Shown here in pieces: positions 46,524 through 56,673 of a DNA stretch of 64,000 bases. Positions within the stretch are counted from its first letter, which is position 1, and each line of letters starts with the position of its first letter. Position numbers and translations under genes: made by a program. Source of the stretch: Chlorocebus sabaeus (lineage: Eukaryota > Chordata > Mammalia > Primates > Cercopithecidae); NCBI RefSeq assembly GCF_047675955.1, contig NC_132915.1, forward strand, positions 1,339,001 through 1,403,000, in the 5' to 3' direction. The notes beneath the pieces are model-generated. The model made no database searches. It worked only from the letters and a program-made list of their open reading frames with translations, and was not told the DNA's origin.

Positions 46524-46813
46524 TTTTCCAAGGCCGGGTTGGAAGTTGCGGGGGTTAGGAGACTGAGGTCAGAGCCTGAGGAGAAGATTTGGGGGTCGCA
46601 ATGCTGGCCTCGTGTTCTCCACCGGCGGCGGCGGAGCCCGAAAGAACTAGGTGAACACCGCCTTGCCAGCCTCACACAGCGTCCCGTGGCTCTGCCGCCG
46701 CTCCGGACGTCGCCCTCCCGTTCTCCTCGGGTCCCCTTAGTCGCTGCCTTAGCTGGGATCCCCCTCCTCCTTCCCGTGGCTTCGGGTTGCCGGAGAGCGA
46801 TGCTCGGAGGGCG

Positions 46814-46840
46814 ACCGGAAGTGGCGTTGGCCGCCATTGG
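46814..46840. promoter_or_regulatory. ETS site next to a YY1/CCAAT-type site
   Basis: ACCGGAAGT (46814-46822) is a consensus ETS/GABP site. GCCGCCATTGG (46830-46840) combines a YY1-like GCCGCCAT with an inverted CCAAT box. They lie about 80-105 bp upstream of the ERCC6L2 start codon and may be at or just downstream of the transcription start. Confidence 0.55.
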
Positions 46841-46918
46841 CCCACCGGCCAGCCACCTCGCTGTCCTCCGCCTTCCGGGTGTTACGTGCAGCCGGGCTCG
46901 GCCCCTCCCCCTGGCCGG

Positions 46919-46964
46919 ATGGATCCCTCGGCGCCGCAGCCCTGCGCGGAAACCGCAGGCAAAG
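46919..46964 (+). CDS. ERCC6L2: ERCC6L2 coding exon 1 (N-terminus)
   Basis: ATG at 46919 opens 15 codons, MDPSAPQPCAETAGK, plus one base. A 5' splice site (AAAG|GTACCA, intron from 46965) follows. The spare G joins AC at the start of exon 2 to give Asp16, so reading frame and splice phase agree. An in-frame TGA at 46652-46654 lies upstream with no in-frame ATG between, which supports this start. The start context is weak at -3 (C) but has G at +4. The 5' UTR start is not visible. An out-of-frame ATG at 46800 could precede it in the mRNA. The product is a SNF2-family ATPase of nuclear DNA repair (non-homologous end joining, replication-stress and transcription-associated repair). Loss in people causes a bone-marrow-failure syndrome. 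Confidence 0.93.
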
Positions 46965-47159
46965 GTACCAGCTCCGCGCTCGCCCCTTACCCAGAGGCCT
47001 GTCTGCTGCGTTGCGTTGGACCAGTTCTCGCCGGGGCCCTTCGGGTTGGGGTTTTGCCCTGTAGATCGTCTTCCGTGACAAGCTGCAGATTGTGAACCCC
47101 CTGCAGGCCTGGGACCAAATCTCCGATTCAGTGTTGAGAACCTGGACTCGGGGTCAGCC

Positions 47160-47345
47160 CCTGGGATCTAGTGCTGCCTCTGACGGTTACTTGCTGAGCA
47201 ACTTTGGGCAGGTTCCTCATTTGTAAAACTGGGTTCATTACTAGGTTCTTGTGATTATTGAATGACGTGGACAATACGCAAAGCGTTTATGTGACCCCGC
47301 GTCTGGCCCATATTAAGCACTCAGTAAACGTTATTTTCATTCTTT
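47160..47345 (+). mobile_element. MIR SINE
   Basis: 'tgctgagcaactttgggcag', 'tcctcatttgtaaaactggg' and 'tattaagcactcagtaaacg' follow the MIR consensus from the core to the 3' end. It lies immediately downstream of the CpG island. Confidence 0.85.
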
Positions 47346-48422
47346 ATCGTTGTATGCCCCGTTGTTAGTGAATGGCAGAAGTTTGTTGTAAGTAGGTAAA
47401 TGAAGGTTGAGGTATTTAGTTCAATTGAGATTTATTGCCTATTGAGTCAGGGCATTATATTCTGCCTTAAATAGGAGGTTTAAGAAGGTGTGATAATCTA
47501 CCACAAGTCATCTGGGATGCCTTCTGGCACCCAAATGAATAGCTTTCATTAATAATTGTGCTGTATAACAAAAGCTACCAGGCATTGAGTGATTTTCCTG
47601 AGCCCAGCAATATGCTGATTGTTTACTTGCTTTCTTTTGAGGAAGGTATCAATCTCATTAAATAGATGAATTCAGAGCTAAAGCTCAGAGAGGGCAAGTT
47701 ACAAGCCTGAATTCTGAGGTCTAGGAGTTGATGACGCGGTAATTCGGGGGCCACACATATAAGTACCTATAGGAGACTGGCAGCTAAAAATAAATAGATG
47801 AAGCTGCCGAGTGGAGATTATGGTGACTGGGACGTTCATTCCTTCTGATAGATCTAGTCACTGTGGTATTTATTGGTGGAAGGAGCAGAAAGCTCCAGGG
47901 CCCCGAGGTGGGAACATGCTTGAGGAATAGCGAGGAGGCCATTGGAGTGAAAGAGGGAGAGAGAGAGACCCCATCACCAGAATGAATTGAATTGGTAATT
48001 AGTTTAAACCAAAACAAATGATTTCGACTCATTAAATTATAGGAGACTTAACCCTGTTAAATCCAACAGGAAATCCTCACAATTTAAGCAGTTGTTCTGT
48101 AGTTTGGATATTGAGAGATTCCATTTCTAACTCAAACTTAGCTGAATTTTTTTCGTTCTAGAAATTACCCAGACTCAGAAACCAAAAATACTCCAATAAG
48201 TTGTGTGATTCCCTTAAGACTTTTTTTTTTTTGCACTTGCTGTACACTTATTAGAAATACAGTTCTTAGACCCCTTTCCCTTTTAAATTACATTTCTCAG
48301 TACTCCCTTCTCATAGCATTTTTCTTCCAATGTACTTTTTACAGTTATGTGTATGTTTATGTACTTTTTAGTTTTCTCTCTCGCAAGATACCAAGGATCT
48401 GTGAGATCGATAATTTGTAATA

Positions 48423-48709
48423 GGCCAGGCGCAGTGGCTCACACCTGTAATCCCAGTACTTTGGGGAAGCTGAGGCGGGAGGATAGTTTAAGTCCAGCCT
48501 GGGCAACATAAACGAGACCCTGTCTCTACTAAAAATAAAAATTTTAGCCAGGCATGTTGGTGCACACCTGTAGTCCCAGCTACTCAGGAGGCTGAGGCAG
48601 GAGGATGGCTGAGCTCAGGAGTTGGAGTTTACAGTGAACTATGATTGTGCCATGACACTCCGGACTGGGCGACAGAGAGACTCTTGTCTAAAAAAAAAGA
48701 AAAGAAAAA
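48423..48709 (+). mobile_element. Alu element (J-like)
   Basis: It runs from 'ggccaggcgcagtggctcac' to AAAAAAAAGAAAAGAAAAAG. It lacks part of the left arm ('atcacctgaggtcaggagtt' is shortened to 'atagtttaagtccagcctgg') and carries many differences, so it is an old AluJ-type copy. TGTAATA flanks both sides. Confidence 0.93.
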
Positions 48710-49003
48710 GAACGTGTAATAAATTCACATGTTCATTGAATGTCTGCTGTGTGACTCTGTGTTGGTCCTGGGGATAAAATTTATAACAGTACAAACTTTT
48801 TCTTGGGAAGGAAATTACTCTCTAGGGGAAGAAAAAGACAAAAACAAGTGGACATGATAATTAAATGTTATGGTAAGTGCTACAGAGGCAATAAAATGAT
48901 GAGATAGAGAATAATGGTGTACCCTACTCTAAATAGGTGGACTGGAAGCAGAGAGCCTGGTTAGGCATAATTTAGGGAGAGTTGATGGTGGCATGCTTTA
49001 AGA

Positions 49004-49212
49004 CAGAGGTCAGCAAACTACTGTCTGTGAGCTAAGACTGGTCTGACACTTCTTTTTGTAAATAAAGTTTTATTGGAATACAGCTCTGCCCATTTGTTTA
49101 TGTATTGTCTGGTTGCCTTTGCATTACAAGGGCAAGAGAATGTATGGCCTACAAAATCTAAAGTAATGAATAGCTAATAACTGACTCTACAGAAAATGTT
49201 TGCCAGCCTTTG
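49004..49212 (-). mobile_element. MER20 hAT transposon fossil
   Basis: It starts CAGAGGTCAGCAAACTA and ends TGTTTGCCAGCCTTTG, imperfect terminal inverted repeats of the MER20 type. 'taaataaagttttattggaa' lies inside, giving reverse orientation. The 8-bp flanks ctttaaga and ctttagtg share their first five bases, a partly decayed target-site duplication. Length is 209 bp and it is non-autonomous. Confidence 0.88.
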
Positions 49213-50560
49213 CTTTAGTGAGATGGTGGCATGGAGGAGAGTGATTCATTTTTGAAGTAAAACCAGGCCATTCTGACAGACTGGATGTAAGGAATAATAT
49301 TAAATGAAGTTTAAGGGCTAACTAATGGTTTTCTACCTTGAAAAGTTGGTTAGATGATGATGCCAATTAATGAGATGCAGGAAAACTATTAGTCACCATC
49401 ATTTTTGACATTAGTTTTCTTCATTTTATACCCATTATGTGGTAAAATATTTGGTGAATAATTTGTGCTTAAATCACGTGTGTTGAATAATCGATAATGC
49501 AATAAGTCTTAAAAAATGATAGGGTAGGCAAACACATAATGGGAAAAGTAAGTAATGGGTTAAGAATTGTATAAGGGTTGCTTTAGGTTTTAAGGTGCAA
49601 ATAGTACTGTTATGAAAATAGGGCCCATTGACCCATATGTTGTTTTACTTGTACAGTGGATCAAGGCTTTAGTTTGACATTAAAATACTCTTTTAGAATG
49701 GTGTAACAGTTGTCAACAGTTTGGGTCCAGAGATTAGAGTGGGAGAGAACGTTTTTTCCCTGTGTACTCATTATTGTTATGGTAAAATAACCTCATCAAA
49801 GTTAGTGGCTTTACTTTTGAGGAACAACTGATGGATGAGGAACATAATGAACTATTCTTGCTTTAAGATAGTATAAACATGTCTTGTTGTAATCTTGAGT
49901 GTTATAAAAATCTAACTCGAGGTCATCAGGAAGACCCTAGGAAACTGCCAGTGGTCATCTGATCTCAGTGAGAAATGTATAAGAAAAATAATTCCTAGTA
50001 GTCTTATATTTGTGGCCATAGAATTATTTTTGGATTCTTGCCATAAGATTCCATTTGGAAAATTATTTTTACTTAGTTTTTTTTGATACTTTTTAATTGT
50101 ATCAGTAGTATACTCTATAGTCCTCCTCCTCATTCGTAGTGGTATATTTTCTGAGAAAATAAAATAGATAGCTGTACAGTTAATCTCAGAATAAGTTCAC
50201 AGAGAGGTAATACTCTTAGCAAAAAGAGATCTTAGAACTCATCTCTTCAAATAATTATTCAAAACCCAGAAGAGAAAAAGCGGTGACATCACTGTAGTTG
50301 AATTGGAGGTTCCTGTGGTTAGCTGTATACAAGCAGTGGTTAAAGTAAAGGTTTAGAAGCAGCACTATTGCAGTGAAAAGAAACAGCTGTTTCTAGAGAA
50401 AGGCAATGGAATAACTATAAAAAAGTGGACAGATGAACCACAAAGCATTGCTGTCCAGAGGATTTTAGTTTACTCATTACCAAGTCCTATTCACGGTTAC
50501 TCTACCATATCATGAAATATATGTATATATATGTTTATGAGTCAGCAAGAATATTTTAGT

Positions 50561-50752
50561 CGGTGGTTCTCAACCCTGGCTGTGCGTCAGAATTACCTTT
50601 TGAATTCAACAATAACAACCAAACAAAACAATAAAACCAGATGCCCATGACCCCTGTCTACTAAGTAAGAATCACCAGAGGTGGTGTCTAAGAATGTACA
50701 TTTTTAAACTCCAGGGAAGATGATGACACACAGCCAGGATAGGAGCCACTGG
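50561..50752. mobile_element. hAT-Charlie non-autonomous fossil
   Basis: CGGTGGTTCTCAACCCTGGC at the left is matched by the reverse complement of CAGCCAGGATAGGAGCCACTGG at the right, an imperfect inverted repeat of about 22 bp. Inside are 'gatgcccatgacccctgtct' and 'aagaatcaccagaggtgg'. It ends about 210 bp before exon 2. Confidence 0.75.
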
Positions 50753-50963
50753 AAATAAAGTATGTACCCTTTATTCTGTTTATTATAGGAGAATATCTGA
50801 AAATACATTTTAGAAAAATATCTATACATGTTATAATTTATCTTGTTCCAGTTTTTTGGAAAAGGCATTTATGTGAGGTACGTGTTTTTTCTCATAGCTG
50901 TGGATAAATGAGGTGCTACTTTATAAGCTAGCTTTGGAAACTTTATTTTCTTTATTATTGCAG

Positions 50964-51388
50964 ACATATGGCATCCAGGGGAAAGATGTCTTGCCCCTTC
51001 TCCAGATAGTGGAAAACTTCGTGAAGCAAGCATAAAATCTGTCACAGTGGATGAAAATGGCAAGTCATTTGCAGTTGTCTTATATTCAGATTTTCAAGAA
51101 AGGAAAATACCTCTTAAACAGCTTCAAGAAGTAAAATTTGTTAAAGATTGCCCTAGGAATCTTATATTTGATGATGAAGATTTGGAAAAACCTTATTTCC
51201 CAAACCGAAAATTTCCATCATCTTCTGTTGCTTTTAAATTATCTGACGATGGAGACTCTATTCCTTATACCATCAATAGGTATTTGAGAGACTACCAAAG
51301 AGAAGGAGCCCAGTTTCTTTATGGACACTACATCCATGGAAGAGGGTGCATTCTTGGTGATGACATGGGACTTGGAAAAACAGTACAG
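50964..51388 (+). CDS. ERCC6L2: ERCC6L2 coding exon 2 (Tudor-like region and start of helicase core)
   Basis: The 425-bp exon lies between TTATTATTGCAG| and |GTATTTATT. It completes codon 16 and encodes residues 17-157 with no stop. Residues about 18-75 (WHPGERCLAPSPDSGK onward, with AVVLYSDFQERKIPLKQL) look like the Tudor-type chromatin-reader segment of this protein. Residues about 125-157 open the SNF2 ATPase: NRYLRDYQREGAQFLYGHY (Q-motif region), then Walker A/motif I DDMGLGKT (148-155, catalytic Lys154 at 51377-51379). The exon ends two codons after Walker A, so motifs Ia-VI lie on exons beyond the window. Several residues differ from human as I recall it. Retained intron 2 would add VFILIML and stop (TAA at 51410). 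Confidence 0.95.
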
Positions 51389-51944
51389 GTATTTATTTTA
51401 ATTATGTTATAATTAAAATTCAGTAGTCACTTTACTGTGTACATGAGCAGATACTATCTGTAAATCTCTATTTTTACTGCTGTTATGGTAGCTATTTTGT
51501 GTGTGCGTATGTTTGTGTTTGTCTCACCAACTAGATAGTGAAGTCCTCAAAGTTGAGGACAGTGTCTCAGTTATTTTACCATTCTTCAGTACCTATGAAA
51601 TATTGTATTCAAAAATAATGTTTTGGTACCACTTGGTTTGATTTTACCTTTGATAATACTGGTACTAAGATATCAGTATATTGGAAGTCATTTAACTTTC
51701 TTAATACTTTATGGAAGAAAAGCATTCTAATGTTTGTTAGGCCTCATAGCATGGTTAAATTGTTCCTATAGGCCTTTTGTGCGTATTGTTTGAAGTTTAT
51801 CATGTTAGAAGTTTCTTAATCTGGAATCCCTGGGTCACTAGGAGTTCTGTTTGCGAACTTTAGAGAGACTTCCAGATTCCCTAAAATGTGTACTAGAATT
51901 TGTACACACACATACGTTCCTGAAGAGGCGATTTGTTGTAGTTA

Positions 51945-52490
51945 TCTGTTTCTGTATAACAAATTATGCCAACATTTGACAGCTTAAAACAATATTCATG
52001 TATTGTCTCACAGTTTCTGTGGGTCGGGAATCCAGCTGCTGCCTAGCCTGGTCCTCCAGCTTTGCCTCTCACAGGGAGGCATCTCAAGTTGACTGGGGAA
52101 GATTGTCTTCCTAGCCCACCTGTTTGTTGGCAGGATTCAGTTCCTTGTTGGGTTCTTGGCCTCAGTTTCTTGTGAGCTATTGGCTGGAGGCCTCCGTTGC
52201 TTCCTTGCCACGTGGGTCTCTTCATGGAGCATCTCACACAAGGTAGCTTGCTTCAAAAAAGGAGAACAAGTTGGAGGGCAAGAGATAGCACTAGTAAGAC
52301 AGAAGTCATGGTCTTTGGTGATGTAATAACGGAAGAGACATCCCTCACTTTTGTCGTATTCTCTTTATTAGAAGCAAGTTGCTAGGTCCAGCCAGAACTC
52401 AAGGGAAGGAGATTAAATAGAACTGGGAATACAAAGAAGTGGGTATTATTGGAAGTCCTGTCAGAAGCTGCCTACTACAGGGTCTTTAGC
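51945..52490. repeat. Old interspersed repeat, family unresolved
   Basis: 'ttatctgtttctgtataaca', 'acagtttctgtgggtcggga' and 'tcaagttgactggggaagat' to 'gaagctgcctactaca' follow a familiar mammalian interspersed-repeat layout (MER- or MLT-like), but I cannot place the family. No coding content. Confidence 0.5.
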
Positions 52491-52552
52491 TTTCGTTAGA
52501 TTTTCAAAGAGGTTTGTGATCCAAAAAGAACAGAGTTTTGAATCTAGATTTT

Positions 52553-52842
52553 TTTTCTTTGGATACGAAATCTCGCCCTGTCGCCCAGGCTGGAGTGCAG
52601 TGGCGCGATCTCGGGTCACTGCAAGCTCCGCCTCCCGGGTTCACGCCATTCTCCTGCCTCGGTCTCCCAAGTAGCTGGGACTACAGGCACCCGCCATCAC
52701 GCCCGGCTAATTTTTTGTATTTTTAGTAGAGGCGGGGTTTCACTGTGTTAGTCAGAATGGTCTCGATCTCCTGACCTCGTGATCCGCCTGCCTCGGCCTC
52801 CCAAAATGCTGGAATTACAGGTGTGAGCCACTGCGCCTGGCC
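52553..52842 (-). mobile_element. AluY-like element with 14-bp target-site duplication
   Basis: It contains 'cactgcaagctccgcctccc', 'gggttcacgccattctcctg' and 'aggcggggtttcactgtgtt', with low divergence. TGAATCTAGATTTT is repeated at 52539-52552 and 52843-52856. It is a comparatively young insertion in intron 2, antisense to the gene. Confidence 0.97.
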
Positions 52843-53215
52843 TGAATCTAGATTTTATACTAAACAATCACTTTAGATTTTCAGGAATGTGTGCCTAGTT
52901 TGTGATTAAGTTATTCTGCTTCCTTTCTTATAATTGAGTTTAACCTATTTTCTTCTTCATATTACCTCCATTAGTTATTGGAACTCAAAGGTAAGTGAAA
53001 AACTAAATTTAACCTTTATAAATAGCCAAATTTCAGACACCATTGATGGAATAAGGAAAAATAAAAGAAAAAAAATAGCCAAATAATGCTACTGTGTGTA
53101 AAGGTCTGGTGTGAAAAGCTAGGCTAAAATAAAGTCTTTCAATAATCATATTACCATTAACCCTACTCTATGTTCCTTCAAGCCTGGAATAGTTTAGACC
53201 TGCACATTGGATGTC

Positions 53216-53274
53216 CTAAATGATTGTTTGTGGAATAAATGAATTTGCTTTTCATTTATTCCACAATCATTTAG
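53216..53274. repeat. Fold-back of an L2-like 3' end
   Basis: CTAAATGATT (53216-53225) pairs with AATCATTTAG (53265-53274), and GTGGAATAAATGAA (53230-53243) pairs with TTCATTTATTCCAC (53251-53264), around a 7-nt loop. The only unpaired bases in the stem are GTTT (53226-53229). The left arm with its upstream flank reads like an L2 terminus, so the right arm is an inverted copy of it. Confidence 0.85.
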
Positions 53275-53365
53275 CACACCGGCTTGTAGGTGGAGGATAG
53301 ACAGCAAGAATAAAGAAAGGAACCTTCAAGAAACTGCTATTGAAACTGACCCAACAGTCCCACAG

Positions 53366-53396
53366 ACAGTTTTTTTGTTTGTTTGTTTGTTTGTTT
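53366..53396. repeat. (TTTG)n microsatellite
   Basis: A T run followed by about five TTTG units. Simple-sequence DNA. Confidence 0.85.
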
Positions 53397-53399
53397 TTG

Positions 53400-53790
53400 G
53401 ATAAACATAGAAATTGACCCTTCTGGTCCTCAAGCTTTAAACTTGTATTTGTTTCATCTGAGTTCCTTCCTCAGGAAAGGACCCCCAGGCCTCTCAAACA
53501 GTATCAAAGAACTGAAACTCACCAGATCATAGAGTCCAGACAGTGAGACACCAGGCCTCTCATTCATCAGATTACTTCCTTAGCCCTCCCAAGTTCCTGT
53601 TTTCCCATACATTGTTACGTTTGTTCCCTGCTGTAAAAACTCCTAATTTTGGTCAGGGATGTGGATTTGAGACTGATCCTTGGCTACAGTGCCTGATTAA
53701 AGCATTTTTTGTTGGCAATATGTGTTGTCTCAGTGATTGGCTGTCTGTATGGTGAGTAGCAGGTCTTAGACCGAACCCGTGGTATTTCAG
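53400..53790 (+). mobile_element. Possible ERV LTR, family unresolved
   Basis: 'ttggtcagggatgtggattt', 'ccttggctacagtgcctgat' and 'taaagcattttttgttggca' have the look of an LTR R/U5 region. No TG...CA ends or duplication were found, so this is tentative. Confidence 0.35.
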
Positions 53791-53970
53791 TAACAGCATC
53801 TGTGACCAAGGTTACAGATGAGTACTAGAGGAAAATAAATAAATAAATTAATTAAAGCCCTGCTGTAACTATTTTCACATACACTTTTACTGTTTTTGCC
53901 TGTGGTAGAATGTTTGTTACCACAATTCTTTGATTAGCCGATGCATGTTCAACTTCAAAATAAGAAACAT

Positions 53971-54261
53971 GAGACTGGGTTTGGTGGCTCATGCCTATAA
54001 TCCCAGCACTTTGGGAGGCTGAGGCGGGCGAATCACAAGGTCAAGAGATTGAGACCATCCTGGCCAACATGGTGAAACCCCATCTCTACTAAAAATACAA
54101 AAATTAGCCAGCGTGGTGGTGCATGCCTGTAATCCCAGCTACTTGGGAGGCCAAGGCAGGAGAATCACTTGAACCTGGGAGGCAGAGGTTGTAGTGAGCC
54201 AAGACTGTGCCACTGCACTCCAGCCTGGCAAAAAAGCAAGACTCTGTCTCAAAAAAAAAAA
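53971..54261 (+). mobile_element. Alu element with target-site duplication
   Basis: It runs from 'gagactgggtttggtggctc' to an 11-A tail. AGAAACATGAG before it and AGAAGCATGAG after it differ by one base, a good target-site duplication. The tail-proximal 'cctgggcgacagagcaagac' is shortened to 'cctggcaaaaaagcaagac'. Confidence 0.95.
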
Positions 54262-55489
54262 GAAGCATGAGGGTACTACATACAAAAAGTGATCTGTTTC
54301 GGAACCACCATCCTGCAACTTAAATACAATTCGAATTCAAATTCTTGTGCACATTTTAGTCTCAAATTTGAAGACTGTCTTTCATCTCTGAGGCCCATGT
54401 TACAAAGAAATTTATTTTGTAGTTCATAGGAGTGTATTTAAAGGAGCTGATTTTACTGCAGAATTTTGTGTCACCTGACACACTGTAATCATTGAAGGAC
54501 TTGGAGATGCCGTGGTACATGCTGTCGGTGTGCTGTGCAAGTCTTTGAGGGAGCCCATCTGAAGATTAGGAAGTGGTTTCTGCACTAATTTTGATACTCA
54601 GCCGGATTTGTCTGATGCTTAGGGACCTAGTTCTCTGGTTATTGTTGTTATAACTCAGGGAATAATTTCTACATAGATACGTGGTTTGAAAGACCCATTT
54701 AAAAGACCCATTTAAGATAGAGCTTCTATAGATAGATAAAAGCTTCTATAGGTATGACTAAGCCAGTTGAAGAAATGTGAATGATTACTGTGCTAAGATT
54801 TCAAAATGTAGTAAAATTAATTGGTAATGAAAATAGGCCATTGACATTTATTCTTTGAGCTATAGTTTTATCTTCTTTTTTTTTCCTTTTTCTTGATTTC
54901 ATCCCTTAAGTTTCCTCCTTTTCATATTCTAATTTGGCCATGATATGAAATTGAAGTCTTTTTTTTAAGCTTGTTTTACATACCAAATAAAGTTTCCTTC
55001 CCTCATTTCAAATTTAAAAGTAGGTGAATTTAATATTTTGCATTCTGCAGGGATGAGAATTGAAAAATGTCCGTTTGTTCTAGTGACGTAGAAAGCATTG
55101 GTATGCTGAGCAAGAGCCATTTTGCTGGAGCTTTCAGACAAGCCATAACGGAGTAGGTGAAGACATGGACACAGAACGTGTATTTACCTCTTTAATAAAT
55201 GGCTTTGAAAGGGAATAAAAGTGACCTAGTAGTAGCTGAAGAGAGGGATGAGAATTTGAGGGGGTTTCTTTTTTGTTTGTTTTGTATTGTTTGGGGATAG
55301 GAAAGACTTGAGTATTTTTAAGTGAATTGGAAGGACAGATCTGGTGAAGAGGGCACAGATGAATATGCAACATACGTAATGATATGCCCATATACATACA
55401 TATACTTCTGTAAACACACAAACATACATAAGCAAAAAATGGAGTCACATAATAACTACTATCTTATAAGCAGATTTTTTTTGGTCAAA

Positions 55490-55960
55490 GGTTATAAACT
55501 AATTTTACCCGAATATCTTCTGACAGTTTTCTAAAATACAAAAGAGTTAAAAGAATGGTACAATGAAACGCCATATTCTCACCACCTAGATTCTGTTAAT
55601 ATTTCATTATACATGGTTTTGTAATATCCATCCACCTTTTGTTGCATTTTGAAGTAGCAGACATTAATATATTTTATCCCACATACATGCGTCCAAGAAA
55701 AGATCATCACAACCAAGAAGAGGGACATGTCTATCACTCCCAGATTTCCTCATGTCCATTGTGCCCTTGATATGTTTGACACCATGCAGTTCATCACCTA
55801 CTATTTTTACTTCTAGTGGGACTGAAAAATTAAAGATACTTGGGAGGAACTTTGAATACAAAATCCAAGATTTTTGTGACTGTCTCCCAATATTTCACAG
55901 AATTTTCACATTGAATTCAACAGGTAACTTGAAAATGAATCCCTTTTGTACATATGCGTG
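55490..55960. mobile_element. L1M-type 3' UTR-like relic
   Basis: 'aaagaatggtacaatgaaac' and 'ccatattctcaccacctaga' followed by 'ctgttaatatttcattatac' resemble the same ancient LINE 3' UTR family as 22380-22830. Heavily decayed; ends approximate. Confidence 0.45.
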
Positions 55961-56088
55961 ACAATCAGCTAGTGTAAGTACAATAAACAATTTCAACTGG
56001 AGTATACAGGTTTGGGAACCTGACCTTTGTTCATCAGACAGCTCGGTGATAGGAAAAGAGGTGAGCGGGTGCGTACCGTGAAATAGTG

Positions 56089-56280
56089 GTTCTCTAAAGG
56101 GGGTGTTTGGGTCAGCAGCATTAGTGTCACCTGGGAGCTTGTTAGGACTGTAAATTCTGGGGTCTCACTGCAGACGTACTGGATTGTGAACTCTTGGGTA
56201 GTAGGAGAGGATGGCAATCTGTGTTTTAACAAATGCTTCAGTTAATTCCAAGGCCCACTCAAGTTTGAGAGCCTTTGCTC
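56089..56280. mobile_element. MER5A-like hAT fossil
   Basis: 'tagtggttctctaaaggggg', 'agcagcattagtgtcacctg' and 'gagcttgttaggactgtaaa', ending 'caagtttgagagcctttg', match the MER5A layout with decayed terminal inverted repeats. Confidence 0.75.
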
Positions 56281-56369
56281 AGACGGTATGTTTTTCAGAG
56301 GGGAGAGAAAACTTTGATTATCTGGTGAGTTCAGTAAACATTGGTTAAGGGATGTTTAGTCTATGTGAA

Positions 56370-56673
56370 TCTTTTTTTCTTTTTTTGTTTTTTGAAGTGG
56401 GGGTCTCTGTCATTCAGGGTGGAGTGCAGTGGTGAGATCTCGGCTCACTGCAACCTCCACCTCTGGGGCTCAAGCGATCCTCCCACCTCAGCCTCCCAAG
56501 TAGCTGGGGCCATAGTCAGACACCACCACGCTCGTCTAATTTTTTGTATTTTTGGTAGAGATGGGGTTTTGCCATGTTGCCCAGGCTGGTCTTGAACTCC
56601 TGAGCTCAAGTGATCCGCCTGCCTTGACCTCTCAAAGTGCTGGGATTATAGGCAGGAAGTACTGTGCCTGGCC
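56370..56673 (-). mobile_element. Alu element (J-like)
   Basis: T-rich start, then 'gaagtgggggtctctgtcat', ending 'ggcaggaagtactgtgcctggcc'. It contains 'aactcctgagctcaagtgat', an AluJ-type word, and is strongly diverged. Confidence 0.93.

Larger units (their letters stand above)
45840..47090. promoter_or_regulatory. CpG island / ERCC6L2 promoter region
   Basis: CpG and G+C content rise sharply against the AT-rich surroundings, with dense CpG from about 45,850 to 47,080. The island covers ERCC6L2 exon 1 and its likely start sites. I see no TATA box near the likely transcription start. Sites visible by eye are listed separately. In human, from memory, a lncRNA (LINC00476) starts head-to-head with this gene, so the island probably drives transcription both ways. 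Long ORFs across it (for example 46143-47078) reflect the scarcity of A+T-rich stop codons. Confidence 0.88.
46965..50963 (+). other. ERCC6L2 intron 1
   Basis: It begins GTACCA and ends TTATTATTGCAG (50952-50963), a good pyrimidine-rich 3' splice site. It holds a MIR (47160-47345), probably another reverse MIR (about 47585-47745), an Alu (48423), a MER20 (49004), another hAT fossil (50561) and otherwise unassigned AT-rich sequence. The first 130 bp still belong to the CpG island. Confidence 0.9.

Noticed and set aside
46143..47078. 311-codon open frame on the + strand across the CpG island
   Set aside because: Low-complexity Arg/Pro/Ser-rich translation in G+C-rich DNA where stops are rare; it crosses the ERCC6L2 start in another frame and has no family resemblance. 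Only its part from ATG 46800 matters, as a possible upstream ORF.
46415..47081. Minus-strand ORFs of 110-140 codons in the CpG island
   Set aside because: Shadow frames of the same G+C-rich sequence; no motifs and no consistent splice context.
52975..52996. Micro-exon-like segment (ttag|ttattggaactcaaag|gtaagtg) in intron 2
   Set aside because: Good-looking donor, but the 16-nt exon would break the ERCC6L2 frame and does not encode the sequence expected after GKTVQ.
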